The notes: generated by a model from the sequence alone, not told the origin. Shown: positions 41,467 through 53,836, counted from the first letter of the stretch. The stretch is 64,000 bases of DNA from Pinguiococcus pyrenoidosus (GCA_019677205.1 JAAMXY010000621.1:1-64000), one strand, 5' to 3'. Made by a program: numbers and translations.

Positions 41467-43802
41467 ATGTTGGTTTTTGGAGGCGGTCCCCCACCCTGGA
41501 AGCGGAGGAAAAAAAAAGCGCGCCAAAAGCAAGTCAAAAAGTTGGAACAGCTGAGTGCGTTTGCTCCGCCGATGGCGGATCCGCTTCGCACGGGCGCCAT
41601 TTTCAAGCGCAAGAGCATTGAGGCGCTGCGCTCTCCCATTCCACAGCATCTCCGCGACAATCCGAGCGCACAACGCCCCGCTGTGTTGCGCCCGAAGGCG
41701 CAAAGCCCTTTCTCCAGGTTTGCACCCCTTTTCCTCTTTCGTAGTAAATCCTGCAATGCCTAAGTCTGGCAAGCGTCCATTCTCTTCTGTAAGAGGATGT
41801 GAGTAGCCGCTCTTTGGGGGGCTGAAAAGCGTTGCTAGAACGAAAAAGAGAGCAGGACTAACGTCTTGCGCTGCAGATCCAACAATCCTCTTTTTGATCA
41901 GCTCGTCCAGGCCAGTCCCTTGCCCAAAGTGCTTCGGAAGCAGATCGCAGCTTCCGCAGAGGTATGAGATGGCTTTGCGCACTGAAGTTATGTTTCCTGC
42001 AGCCCCCCCAAAGGGGTCCTCACTCCTGGAATGTTGCTGTTTGCGAATGTGCCGAGTACAGAAAAGGCCCCCGCCGGCGTCATCCGAGAAGCCACCGGCA
42101 CCGCAGCCGGAGGAGTCCGTCCAATCCCCCAAGCCCGTCCAATCCCCCAAGCCCGTCCAATCCTCCAAGCCCGTAGACAAGCAGCCGACGTCCGAGAAGC
42201 CCCCCGTCGCACCGCGTAGCCTACCTCGGCCGAGTCCCAGGAGGCGCGTCACGAAGAAGATCAATCTCGTGCTGCGACTTGAGAAGCCACTTCTTCGCCT
42301 GGGCAGCAGACGAGAGAAGGAAGCAGCCAAGGCCATGGCGCCGTCGAAGACAAAAGCGAAGGGGTCGTCAGCTACACAAGACTGCGTGGCGAGCTGGCGA
42401 GCCGAAGTGGCCAAGCAGGTGCGAAGGGCCTTCGGGTTGGGGCTGCGAGACGTCTCTCTCCGATCACTTCGACTCACCAGCTGTTCGGCGCGCAGGAGCA
42501 GAGCAGAGTTAGAGGCAATGGCGGGCGGGCTCGCCGCGCCATCCGCTTAGAGTTGAGTCCCGAGATCCTGTCGCCAGGGAGCTCCGCAGGAGGGTCTCCC
42601 GTTCGGTCAACGCGGCCGCGGCCGCGGCCGCGGCGGCGGGAACGGGCGGCGGCAGACCAGCAGAGCGACGGCTGGACAGCAGAGCAGCTGGTGAGCGCAC
42701 GAGCCAAATGCGTCGACGGCATTGCCACGAGCCTCCACTGATGATTCCTTCACACTTCAAAGGACGCACTGCGCCAGGCTGTCCAGGAAGGCAGCGTGAA
42801 CAATAGGAACTTCTGGCGCATCGTGGCTTCGAAGGTATGGGCGGCCTGGGTGGCACCATCGCACCACTCACGCCAGTGATGCTCAGTTGTTGATCCTCCT
42901 TCAACGTGCCTCCGCAGGTGCCGGGCAAGGGGATGCAGGAGTGCATCGATCGGCACTACAGGACGGACTCGCTCCAGCAGAGCATAGACAGGGAAGCGGA
43001 CCCCCAGAAAGCCAAGGCCGGCAAGCGGAGCAAGGCAGCTCAGATTGTCGAAAGGTGAGACCAACTTGAGTCTGTTCGACAACGCCATGGAAGACGACGA
43101 AGTGAGCTGGTGACGTCCTTAGGGTATATGGGGGCAGCGGCGGGGATGACCAGGACAAGCATTTGTCCAGCGAGCGCAAGAGGAAACGGAATCGAATTGA
43201 GCTGCAGCTGCGCAAGACGATGCGCTTTGATGTCAAGACGCCCAAGAAGGCCAACGGCGACGAAGATACCGCGAGGAGGTGACGCCTTTCTCTATCCCGG
43301 TTGGACGCTGAAGTTCTGCTCATCGCAAGGACAACCCCGCAGAAAGACTCCGTCGGACTCGCCAGCTCCAGGCGAGGTGTTCCAGCGAAGGGGGATGAGG
43401 CGGATCATCGGGGAGCTCAAGAAGGCCAAGCAGGTACGAGATGATGATCCTGGGCGAGGCAGCGAAACACGAGCACCTAGGCAGAATCCTTAAGACCCCC
43501 ATTCCCTGTGGCAAAGGCTGCGGCCGCCTCGAAGCGAAAGAGAAACAGCAACAAGGCGCGAAACCCGCCGGGTGATTGGGACGCGGTCTCAGCCTCCACA
43601 TCGGCGGCAGCGGAAAGCGAGGTCGACGACGTGCAAGTCCGGGGAAGGCTCCTGAACGGTGGTCGCGTTGAGATGGAAGGGACGTTCGATGATGAAGATG
43701 ACTTTGAGGTGCGTTCCACAGATCAGCGGTCGGGCGCGAGACATGGCTCTTCAGCACGAACGCTCAAGTGTCCCCACGAACGCGTAGGACTTGCCGGCGT
43801 GA
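41467..43802 (+). CDS. SANT/Myb-domain nuclear protein, KNL2/MIS18BP1-like
   Basis: Ten exons join in frame: 41467-41717, 41877-41961, 42062-42418, 42496-42690, 42763-42834, 42918-43054, 43123-43278, 43343-43433, 43517-43708, 43788-43802 (516 residues). A single SANT domain is split over three exons: WTAEQLDALRQAVQEGSVNN, RNFWRIVASK, VPGKGMQECIDRHY, with the Trp/Phe/Tyr spacing of Myb repeats. Downstream come KRKRNRIELQLRKTMRFDVK, a helix (GMRRIIGELKKAKQ) and an acidic/aromatic end (TFDDEDDFE). SANT followed by this order of basic, helical and DD-F segments resembles the C-terminus of the MIS18BP1/KNL2 family, which loads the centromeric histone CENP-A. No SANTA domain is visible N-terminally; instead there is a Pro/Ser-rich region with an 18-bp repeat (VQSPKP)3. 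An alternative start is the internal Met before ADPLRTG. Confidence 0.65.
42119..42174 (+). repeat. 18-bp coding repeat (VQSPKP)3
   Basis: Three units of GTCCAATCCCCCAAGCCC within the Pro-rich linker of the SANT protein. Confidence 0.8.
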
Positions 43803-44477
43803 AGATGGCTGAGGAAGGACAGAACTAGAATATGGAGCAAGCGAAGGCGACGCGGGAAGGGTGGCTCGCCAAGGGGTCAAGATTGGCGAATAGGAAGCGG
43901 AAGCGGAAGCGGAAGTGGAGGAGCGGCCGCCGCGTCGTGCCCAAGTCTTTATCAGAATCCTGCATTGCCGAGCATCTTCAGTCTCTGTCCTGCACCTACG
44001 GCGCCCCTTCGTTGCGCTTTAGATGCAGTACGTGAAGATTCCAGCTTCGCTGCACCAGTCACCGCGCCGACAGGTGTCCATGTCCATGTCCTTCGTGAAG
44101 CATGTTATGCTCACGGTGCTCAGCTGCAAGTCGGGCTCATATTACGGGCCAATGAAGCGTTGCGTCCGGTTCCGTTCCCGAGACCCCTCACGCTACTGGA
44201 CCCAATCATCGCTACCATCGTTTCCCCAGGCGGCTCCACAATCCCGTTCCATAGCCACAATGGCTGTTGCTGCCACCCATCCACGTCACCTTCATTCCCG
44301 CGCGCTGCAAACCCTTTATGCCACAGGAACTGCGCTGCACTCATCCGCTGGGCAACGGCAGCCAGATCCGTCGGTAACGACTGGACTACGCGCCTCGCTG
44401 AATGTGAGGAGAAGCGGCGTCCCCCGTAGTAGGCGTGAGCGCCTTCGGGCCTCTCGCCTCCGGCGGCCCCGCCCACC
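43803..44477. other. Between two same-strand genes; no gene seen
   Basis: About 675 bases. A (GGAAGC) hexamer repeat is at 43896-43919. The minus-strand 204-codon frame at 44120-44734 overlaps the next gene's first exon and lacks motifs. Confidence 0.5.
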
Positions 44478-46145
44478 ATGAGGGGCCTGTTGCTCCTCTC
44501 GATGCTCCCGGCAGGCCTGCTTCTGCCGGGAGTGCCGGCCGTCCAGGCCTCGCTGGGCATGCCGCTGCACGCCCGCAAAGAGCTGCCGTCCGATGCTGCG
44601 CCGCAGCCGCACTCCTGGCAGTCGTGCAAGTCAAGCGCGGACTGCGGCGAATGTAGGTTGTCTCCTTCCGCATTTTCCTGTCTTCTCCAGCTGTGTCGAG
44701 CGATTCTCGGACGAAGCGTCTTGCCATTCGTCACCCTGTGACTGACGCGACTGATCGCTTTCCTCCCCAGCGGCTTTTTGTGCCATGTCTTGTTTCAGTG
44801 GTAGTTGCACCACGTCCGCCGCATGGTCGTCGTCGTCGCCGTCGCTGTCGTCTGGCTGGTGTCAACCCTGCTGTGACTATTGCCAGAGCGACTACGACAT
44901 GTACGATCGTAAGTCGAGGTTCTCTTGCCTTCCTTCTTCAAGGCACTTCCATCAAACAATACCATAGAGTGCTCGCGTCTGACATCGCCCTTGGCGAAAT
45001 CAGAGGGGGATACCTGCGCCAGTGTCTGCGGCGGCTACTACTCCGGCGACGGCGTCGAGTGCCCCACGGCGCCGCCCTACCTTAGCAACCCGGAGGAGGA
45101 CGTGGCGGTCGCGTGTCCGAAGTACAACGAGTTTCAGAGCACCCTCTCGCTCTCTGTAAGTCTGCTTGGTCTCACGAAGACCTCGGTTCGGCAGTCACTG
45201 ACCTCTGCGTGCCTCTCCGGCATTCGCCAGGCGTGGGACGACTTCTGTACGCGGGAGAATCAGCAGCCGGCGTGCGTTGATGCGCAGCAAGCTTGGGTGC
45301 GTCGAATCGTCTCCTGTGTTCGGGCTCGCCATTGCTTTGCTGCCTTTCTCACCTCCTACGTGTCCAACAGACGACGGAGTGGGAGGTGCCTACTGAGACG
45401 TTCCACATGCGCTCCAGCCTTTTCTGCCAGCCGGCGATCCGCTCCAACTGCCCCAGCGTCATCCTGTACGAGGTCGCCATGGTCCACAGCCGCCTGCCAC
45501 ACGCCTGCGAGGACAGGTACATAGCAGCTCTTGCAACCTCAGTCGAGTTGCCTGAAAGCCGAACCTTGCTGGCGGGCTGGGATCTAGGTCGGAGTTCCCT
45601 TCCGAGTGCCGCGACGCCGCCTATCCGAATCCCGATGACGCCGAGCGGATCGATTGGGAATGCGATGTGGTGAGAGACGCAAAGGCGGGGTCGACCTTGG
45701 AGTATTTTCCTTCGCCTCACTGGGCCTTTCCCGCAGAATGCCGGCTGCCCGTCGGCTTGGTTCTGGATCATCTTCGCGCCGGATCTCAAGACGATGGATC
45801 CGCCGCCGTCCTTCGAGGAATGCGAGGTACTCGCTTCTGACTCTCCGCTACTTCAAGCATCTCTTGCGCGTTCACTCATCTTCGGCAATTTGCTGCTAGG
45901 AGCTGCTGATGGACCAGTGCAAGGCGGCCGTCACGAGGCTTCCTGAGAGATTCAATGAAGCCGAGGTACGATGCTCTCCAGCCTTACTTGTCTTGGTGTC
46001 GATGTCGGTTCAGCTCAACTCATCCTCATACAACTCTTTCTGCTGGGGTGGTGCAAAGCGTCGCTGCCTGGAAGAGCACCCTAGCTTGGTCCGCTCGCCC
46101 ACGCCGCGCCTTCGAAGCGACGCAGCGGAGGCCCAGACTTCCTAG
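44478..46145 (+). CDS. Secreted cysteine-rich protein of unknown function
   Basis: Nine exons join in frame: 44478-44652, 44771-44908, 44968-45155, 45231-45296, 45371-45516, 45588-45669, 45737-45826, 45900-45965, 46059-46145 (345 residues). A clear signal peptide (MRGLLLLSMLPAGLLLPGVP) is followed by many Cys: CKSSADCGE, FCAMSCFSGSC, GWCQPCCDYCQSDYD, DTCASVCGGYYSGDGVEC, and isolated ones in every later exon (RSSLFCQ, ECRDAAYP, NAGCPSAWFWIIFAPD). About two dozen Cys in 300 residues suggest a disulfide-rich extracellular or vacuolar protein. I do not recognise the family. All eight introns are GT-AG and phase-consistent, so the gene is real even though the function is unknown. Confidence 0.75.
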
Positions 46146-46955
46146 GCCGGCCCAGTCAAGGCAGCAATCCAACGGTTGGACGAGCGGGGAGGCGGAGCTC
46201 GCGCAGGCTTCCTTGGCGACGGACGGCAGATGGAGAGAAGAAGGGCCGCTCTGGTGGCGTGTGCGTCGGAAAGCCTCTCTCGTGGCTCTCTTCTGTTTTT
46301 GTAGTGGACTTCCCCATGGATTTCCAGACAGGCGCAATTTGTGCGAGCGGACCTCTGCGCCAACCTCATATACTTGACGAGCTGGAAACTACTGAACAAA
46401 GCAAATGATTACGGGGGGCCTAAGGAAGGAGCTTGGAGGAGAGAAGGCCAAGAAAGAAGAGGAGAGAGATGGAGAAGGCTTTCCGCCGATTGTCTCCGTG
46501 CGCGTCTGACGGATGAATAGCGCTAGCTTCTGCTTGCCAGGAGCCGCGGCCCGCGGATGCCCCCAAGGAAGGTGGAGCCGCAACCATAGAGGAGACGAGC
46601 CCGCTCTTGCATGTCGATGAACAAACGAAGTACATGTCTCGCCGCGATTCTCGCAAGGTCCTTGCGGCAGTTTTTGTTGTATGCAGGCGGAGTATAAGTT
46701 GTCTTCCAAGTTTCTTCCACACGTGGGCCCCCATCGCCTGTCGGAAACGCTTCATGAACATCCCTTCGTTGCGTCACGCACTTGCACAGCACGTCAACAG
46801 ACGTCTGTTTCGGCGTTGGAAGGAGGTGGGAGATGGGATCGAACGCACAAAACCGGTGTCGATGCGTGGGCAATACATGGACAAAAAGATGGACAAAACA
46901 CGGACAAAACACGGACAAAGCACGAGAGCCTTGACGCCATGGCAAATCAAAGGAA
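46146..46955. other. Convergent 3' region with short tandem repeat
   Basis: Eight hundred bases between the stop of the Cys-rich gene and the stop of the E1 gene. Near 46878-46925 the word ACGGACAAA recurs four times in variants. No gene is supported. Confidence 0.5.
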
Positions 46956-49900
46956 TTAGAGTTCGAGGACGATGGGAGGGGAGCGCACCTCCTCTCCGTC
47001 TGCGTTCTCCAGGTTCAGTGCCAACTCCAGACTTCTGCGGCCCGAGAGACTTCCCAACTTCTCCTCCAAGACGCCCTTCAGCGGACGATCCTTGAAGGCC
47101 TTCTCCTTCGCGATCTGCTCCGGCTGCAGCGCCTTCCACTGCATGGTGTAAAGCTGCTTGTTGCGGATCTCCTTGCAGCGCAGGATCGCCATCTGCGCCT
47201 TCTGAAACGACAGGTCCAAGGGCGCCGTCTCCTCCAGAAGTGCTTGGTCGAAGCCTAGCTTGCTTGCGTCCCGCGGACGGTTGTACAAAACGACGCCCGT
47301 TGAGCCGTTCTCCTCGGACTGAACGTCCACCGTCCAGCCGCTCACGATGATGCCGTAGTCCTTCTCGAGCATCTCGAGCATTCCCGCAATGGTCGTTCCC
47401 GCAGGGACGAGGATGCGGTCCCACTTCGTGTGCGGATCCGGCACAGCCACCCAGACAACCTTGCGGATGCGCTCCGGCAAGGGGTTTCCGATCTCGTCGA
47501 AGGCATCAGGCTCGTTGATCGGGTCTGGCAGGATCTCGTCCTCGTGTCTCCCTGCGATCTTCCGTGCGTCAGACGGCTCGGCCATCTGGAAGGAGTTGAT
47601 GGCGAAGGAGTTGGAGCTGTTGCGGAACTGGTCCTTCGCCTTGCCCTGCAGCAGCTTGAAGAGCTCAATGCAGATCAGCGCCGTCGCGCAGGCCGTCGAG
47701 GTCGCGATGGCCGGGATGATCTTCCCCGCGATCATCTTCACCTTGTGGCGCGGCGCTTCCTTGATTCCATAGTTCCTCGCCCGCAGGTTCGCCGCGGCGC
47801 TGACAAAGTCGATGTGGAAGTTCATGTCGAGATCCTTCTCAAAGTCCGCCGGCTGGGCCTTGGCGCCGCCAAGGTCCTGCTGCACAGCCTTGAGCTCGTC
47901 GAGCAGCCCCCCCAGCTTGGCAATCATGTCCTCCATCGATTCCGTCACTTGCTGAGGAGTCTCATCGTCCGCAGTCTCGTCGGTCTCGATCTTCCCGTTG
48001 CTCGGCACCCACTCGGGAGGCTGCCAGCCGGCAAGCGCAGCGCGCAGGGTGCTCTCCTCCCGCCACTCATGCCCCGCTGGAACGAAGGTGTCGTACTCCG
48101 TGCCGTCCGCATTCCGTCCATTCTCCGGCAGCGCCTGCAACCCGTACGCGACCGCGAGGAGGTTCGCCACCGACATGACGAAGGCCAACGCCGTCGGCTC
48201 GCCAATGTCGAAGTCAAGAACGGTCGGAAAGCGCTTTGGCGGAACCCAGAACGGCTTTCCGTCCGAGGTGACGTAGTCCCGCGGGAACTGATGGATCAGA
48301 TCCTTCATCCGATGCACGTAGAGGCGGCAGTACAGGTCCGCGGCGAGCCGGACGCAGCCTGCGAACGAGTCCCTCTTGACGGCGGACGCGTACTTGGCCA
48401 GAGTGAGCAGGCCCGTGCCTTCCTCGTTGGAGATGTTCACGATGGCCTTGGACAGATCGTTTGCGTCCAGCATGTAGGACTCCGCTTCCATCTTCAGGCT
48501 GCTGATGAAGCTGTCCGGATCCTCGAGGAAGTCGCGGAGGCTGGAGATGGGCGTGACGAACAGATCTTCGAACTGCCCGCGCGCCCACTCGATGCAGTGG
48601 ACGATGGTGCTGGGGAAGTTTCGGAGCGTGCACATCGGGATGGCCTCCCCAGCGACGGGCTCGGGGTCTCCTTCATCGTAGCTCTCGGTCTGTCCCGGCA
48701 GGACCACCATGGAGTTGAACTTGGTGCCCTCCGTCCCAGACTCCAAGAGGGGCTTCTGGAAGAAGACGCACTTCGAGTCCACGTACTTCCGCGCCTTGAC
48801 ACTGTCCAGCGCATTGGTGACGAAGCTCAGGCCGCTTCCGGTGCTCTGCCGGATGTCGCCGTTTTCGTTGGCGACGCCCGAGCCGACCCAGAAGTCATCG
48901 TCGAACACGTTCTCCGTCGACGGCATGGCAAGCAGCTCCAGGGACTTGACGTTGATGCTTGGGTTCATCATTTTCACGCTGCCGGCGGCGGTGGTGGACT
49001 TGGGCGTGCCCACGTGCTCGGCACGGAAAAGGAACTGGCGGTTGAGGTTGCTGACCTCGATGCGGTCTCCGTCCGTGACGGTGATGAGGCCGTCTGGTCC
49101 GCACGCGACACCCAGCAGCGCAAAGTTCTTCAGGAACTCGCAGCCGAGGGCCCCGCAACCCACCATGAAGGTCCTGGCGTTCTTCACCTTCTCCTGCAGC
49201 TCGTTGCCGAAGAGCGTGATGTTGTACGCATAGCGACTGGAAGGCGCCGCGCCCGGCGGCGGCGAGGTCTCCGGCAGGACCTCGATGCAGTCAAAGTAGA
49301 GCCACTGATTGAGCGGCGTGAACTTCCCCGTGAACTTGACAATCTCCTGTGCCACGACGCCGCCGATGAAGCAGGATAGCGGCTGGAACTCGGCGCTCGA
49401 GGCCTTGGCAAACTTCTTGATTGCCTCGATGGCGTTGAACGTGTCCACCTTTGCCTTCTCCGCATTGAGGGAGTCCATCGCCGTGGGGTCCGTGAAGACG
49501 GCCATCATGGCATCCTCGGCGTTCCATCCGTGCCTTTCGAGCGCGAAGAAAGCCCGGACGCTGTCCAACCCAAGGCTCTCCGACAGGCCTCGCAAGCTTT
49601 CCTTCTTGCTGGCATCCAGTCCAGCAACGTCGGGAGCCGGCACTGCGGGTCCGGAGAGGTCAAGGGGAACGCTCAGAGCCGCGTCCCCGAGGTCCTTCAT
49701 CGCCGCATTGTGCTTCTGGGCGAGCTCCACAACCTCCTGCGCCTCCGCGTCGTCGTTGGGAACCGGGAACCGCCCGTGCTTCGCCTGGAAGGCAAACAGC
49801 GCCTGCCGCGTCAAGTGAAGGGCTGGATACCAGTAGCCCCTCTCGTCCTTGTCGCCGTCCACGGACATGAGGGAGGGAAACCCCTCTGCGACGGGCTGCT

Positions 49901-51158
49901 GAAGCATCTCCGAGAGCGACTTATGGTGGTGCACCACCGGCTCGAGGACCTGCTGAAGCACGCCGCCACCTTCGTACGGCGCGTATCCGCTGGTATCTCC
50001 GATGCGCAGCTTGAAGAGGTCCTTGACCTTGGTCATGCGCATGGCCTTGCTACCGTCCGGATTGCGCACAAACATGTCCTCCGGCAGGTCTCCGCACTCC
50101 CGGGTGAACTTCGGGATGCGCTTCAGCCCGTCTTCCTGCTCGGCGTCTTTGACGAATTCCCCCGTCTCTGGATCCTTCTGGCGGATCCAGTACTGCTCCT
50201 CCCTCTGCTTGCCGTCGCCGCCGAGGCTGCGCGGGACGATGAGCTGCTCCGTGCGCGTCTTCCAGACATGCTCCACCTTCCACGACCCGCCGTGGTTGAT
50301 CGACGGGCCCAGGTCGGCTTCCTTCGCGGGATCCAGGCACCTCATCCCCTCCACTTCCGTGAGGGTCACGTAGCCACGGTGGTCGTTCTCCTCGATGTTA
50401 TGCGGCTGCGCCAGCTCTGAGGTGTGCGGATCGACGAGCTGGATGATCCCGTGCTCCTCGCAGGTGATGTTGGTGATGGTCCTCGAGACCGTGGGCTCGC
50501 CCGTCTCATCGGTGACGACGAAGTCGCTGCCGAAGTCGCTGAAGACGAAGCTGAGCACGCCCATGGAGGCCGCGCAGAGGAACTTGACGGGGCTGTGGCG
50601 CGTGACGCGCTCCCCGTTGGCATCCGGGACGATGATCTGCCGCGAGCGGCAGACGTTGTTCCAGCGGACCAGCTCCTCCAAGCCGAGGTCCGCCGTGGTG
50701 ATGACAAGCATGTCATGCTCCTCCACCAGCTCCGCGCTCAGCCCGCCCTCGTGCACGTCCACTCGGACCAGGCTGTTGAGCTCCTGAAGGCGAGGGGCGC
50801 ACACCACCGACCGTTTCTTCCCCGCATCCTCCTCTCTTTCGGCAGCGAGACACGCGGGGCGTCAACTCCAAGCTTCGGCAGGCAGAGATCGTGACAACAG
50901 CTCAGCTGACCTGATGTAGAAATTGACGCCGCAGTCCTCCAGTTTGGCCGGCGTATCGTCCAGGATGGTGACCTTGCCCGGCCCGGCCAGCACGAGGTTC
51001 TTCGCGACTTCGATGCCCACTCCGGACAGGCCGACCAGCAGGACCTTCATGTTGATGAGCTTGCTCATGGTCTCGAGGCCAAACGCGCCAATCTGGCGAC
51101 TGTACAAGTCCATGAACTTGGCGTTCTGAGACAAATCCGTCTCGGTCGCCATCGCCAT
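46956..51158 (-). CDS. UBA1: Ubiquitin-activating enzyme E1, extended, with UBA-like insert
   Basis: Two exons: 51158-50911 and 50835-46956 (1375 residues; E1s usually have about 1000-1060). Exon 1 carries YSRQIGAFGLETMSKL and the first adenylation fold (LLVGLSGVGIEVAKNLVLAG). Exon 2 resumes EEDAGKKRSVV then APRLQELNSLV, matching UBA1. The second, active adenylation domain is complete: VGCGALGCEFLKNFALLG, TDGDRIEVSNLNRQFLFR, and the catalytic Cys in AIPMCTLRNFPSTIVHCIEW. The C-terminal ubiquitin-fold domain follows. E1 activates ubiquitin with ATP and hands it to E2s. The surplus lies mainly between the first adenylation half and the second (about residues 250-545) and includes a UBA-like three-helix stretch (LRGLSESLGLDSVRAFFALE, then RHGWNAEDAMMAVF, about 493-533). 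Confidence 0.92.
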
Positions 51159-51779
51159 TGTCTTCTGGCGCTTGCGCCCGGGTTCGCCGTCAAGAGAAAT
51201 GCTGGCAAGCTGCGGCGAGACCACGTGCCGCACGGGACCTCGCTTCGATGCTCGGGAGAAACGAGCGCAATCGCACCCTGTCTTTCGGGTGCGGCGGCTC
51301 AGCAACTGCAACAAAAGCCGGCGCCGCTCGCGGGGAGATCCGAAGCCCGCGAGTTCCAAAGAACCCAAGGGAAAACTCTGGCTGTTTGACAGCACCCATA
51401 AGGGAACCATGGGTTTCAAAAAGGGGGAATGGATGGCTGGGATTGGATGAGCTGCTTTAAGGAAAGATCTTTCGAAACACAAGTCGGAAGATTTTGAAAT
51501 TTCAGATTCAGATTCCACGAGAAGCAGCGGCGTTGCACAGCAGTCCCGAGGTACTTTGAACTATTTTCAAGTAAACATATTATTGATACTTTAGAAGACT
51601 GTGGGAACCATCTGACAATATCTTGAACGGAACATTCCTACCTTGTGTTCCGCCTAGTTACTTTTGCGGCGTTCCAATCGAAGCTGAAGTCGCGAAACTC
51701 CGCTGGAGCGCTCCTCAACTCCGTCCGTCGCTGTCTGAAGTCTTTCCGCCGCACTTTGCGCCGCACCTGAGCCGTTAAC
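51159..51779. promoter_or_regulatory. Divergent promoter region UBA1/R-SNARE
   Basis: About 620 bases between divergent starts; 51540-51620 is AT-rich (for example attttcaagtaaacatatta). No coding frame with splice support. Confidence 0.5.
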
Positions 51780-52762
51780 ATGGCGTCCTTCATCCGGCGC
51801 CTGAACTCCCCGTCTCAGGAGACCTTGCAGACTGCCGCGCGCGACGAGGACGTGCTGTACGTGGGCGTGACGTACCAGCCAGCCGAGGCTACCAAAGAGT
51901 GGGGCGTCGTGCGCTCCGCTTACGAAGCGCCGCGCGTGCTCGGAGAGGCCGGTCGCACGGCCGATCCGGATGTGCAAGACATCTACCAGAGGCTTCTGGC
52001 GAGGAAACCAGCCCCAGGCTGGGACGAGATCAGCCGGGGCTCTTTGCGCGCCGTGAAATGCCCCATTCACTCGGTGGATGGCGTCACGAACTTCTGTTGC
52101 GTTTTCGACGCCAATGCCGACCCAAAGCGCGTTCAGGTAGGATACCCAACTTTCCAAAGCTCGATGCATTCTGGAAGAGAATACAGCTGTTGGATCAGAA
52201 CATGCTCACACTGTCTGTCAAAACGCCAGGTGTTTCTGGAGAAGCTCGTGCTCATGCTGAATCCGGTGGTCGCGGACCATGTGGCGGCGGATCAGGACGA
52301 GAGCGAGCGGAAGAACCCGGCGGCGACGCAGACGCAGCTGCAGGAGGTGCTCAGCCCCAACCTGGAGCGGGAGATCAACCACATCAATAGCAACAAGGCG
52401 CTCGAGGACCTCGGAAGAAAAGTGGATGACGTAAAGCGCATCATGATTGCGAATGTCGACGCGGTAGGTCCAATGCCCTGCTCTTGCAGCATGGGCTCAA
52501 GGGTTCTCCCTCCCCCGTCTCCGAGAGGCAGTCGCCTGAAGCATCTGGTTCCACCGCTTTTCAGATTCTGGAGCGACAAGAGAAGCTGGAGAACCTCGAG
52601 GATCAGAGTCGGGAGCTCATGGACGCTTCGCGGGTCTTCCGGACGAACGCACGGCGCTTGAAACGGTGGCACCTCATGAACCAAGTCAAGTGGGGTCTCG
52701 CCATCGGCACGGTAGTCACGGCCAGCATTGCGATCCCCATTGTCATCATCGCCGTCGCCTAG
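51780..52762 (+). CDS. Longin-type R-SNARE (VAMP7-like)
   Basis: Three exons: 51780-52136, 52230-52463, 52565-52762 (262 residues). The N-terminal part is a longin-like domain (VLYVGVTYQPAEATKEWGVV, NFCCVFDANADPKRVQVFLE). The SNARE coiled coil runs LGRKVDDVKRIMIANVDA then ILERQEKLENLEDQSRELMD, with the zero-layer Arg in ILERQE, so it is an R-SNARE. It ends in a transmembrane anchor (WGLAIGTVVTASIAIPIVII). Order and length fit VAMP7-type vesicle SNAREs that act in endosome/vacuole or surface fusion. The exact branch is uncertain. It converges on GLE1. Confidence 0.85.
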
Positions 52763-53113
52763 CGCAGGCACATGCAACGTCTAGTGTCGCCGGCTTCGCT
52801 CCAACTTCCTAGCTTGCCCTTGTTGTGAAGAGGCGTCGTATATATCTAGGTTGTGCCTTCGTATTCCACGTTCCATCGCGGAGCCGAAGGCCGTCTGAAA
52901 AGATCTGAAAGGGCGTGGTAAAGTCCTGTCCACCGTCGTGGTTGAGAAATAAGTAGTGCCACGATAGTTGCAACCAGTAGTCGTAGAGTTTTCTTCATGT
53001 GCGCATTGGAAAGAAGATAAGGAACCCAGAATCGGAACGTGGCCTCTTCACTCTTGGCTTCTGCTTCCATAGCAGCCATGCTGAGCTGTGCCACATCAGC
53101 ATTCGCGAATGCC
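52763..53113. other. Convergent 3' region, no gene seen
   Basis: About 350 bases between two stop codons. A minus-strand frame here (VPYLLSNAHMKKTLRLLVAT) has a hydrophobic look but lies downstream of the GLE1 stop and has no other support. Confidence 0.4.
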
Positions 53114-53836
53114 CTAGCCCCAGCCCCCCTGATACTTCCGGCCAGCGCTTGACTTGGAGTTTTTGCCCCAAGAGGACGAACCTCGATTGCCTCCGCTCCC
53201 TCGATTGCCTCCGCTCCCTCGGTTACCTCCGCTCCCTCGATTGCCTCCACTCCCTCGATTGCCTCCACTCCGATTCCCACCGGTTTCCGCCGCTGTTGCC
53301 GCGAGTGTTGTTGCCTCCACTTCAGCTGCTTTTCCATCCACCGTTGTTCGACGACTGTCCTTTCCCTCCTTTAAACAAGGCGAAGAGATAGCAAAATCAG
53401 GATATGAGTCAAAGGCCTTTGACCGGCTGAAAATCAAAACAGCGTGGCTGCCAAGCTCGAGCATGGCATGACGTCGCCTCACCTGCGAAGCCGGAGCCAA
53501 ACTTGGGCTGCCCTCCCTGCCCTCCCTGGCCGCCCTGCCCCTGGCTGTTTCCCCAGGCTGAGGAAGACGTCTGGCCGCGGGAGCCGCCGTAGCCTTGGTT
53601 GTTCCCCCAGGAGGAACCAGAAGAAGCCGAAGACGCTTGGCCTCCCCACGACGAGGTTTTCTGTTGCCCACCCCAGGAAGATTGCTGATGGCCACTATTG
53701 CCACCATTGCCACCATATCCACCATAGCCACCATAGCCACCGCCTCGTTGAGCGTTGCTTGATCCCCGAGAACTACCTTGCGCGGCACTACCCCCCCAGC
53801 CGGACGAGGACGCGTGGCTTCCCCCCCAGGACGATG

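Noticed and set aside
47430-49379. 649-codon plus-strand ORF antisense to E1
   Set aside because: GC-rich codon bias leaves the antisense frame open; sequence is Val/Leu/Arg/His-rich filler with no motif, opposite a certain E1.
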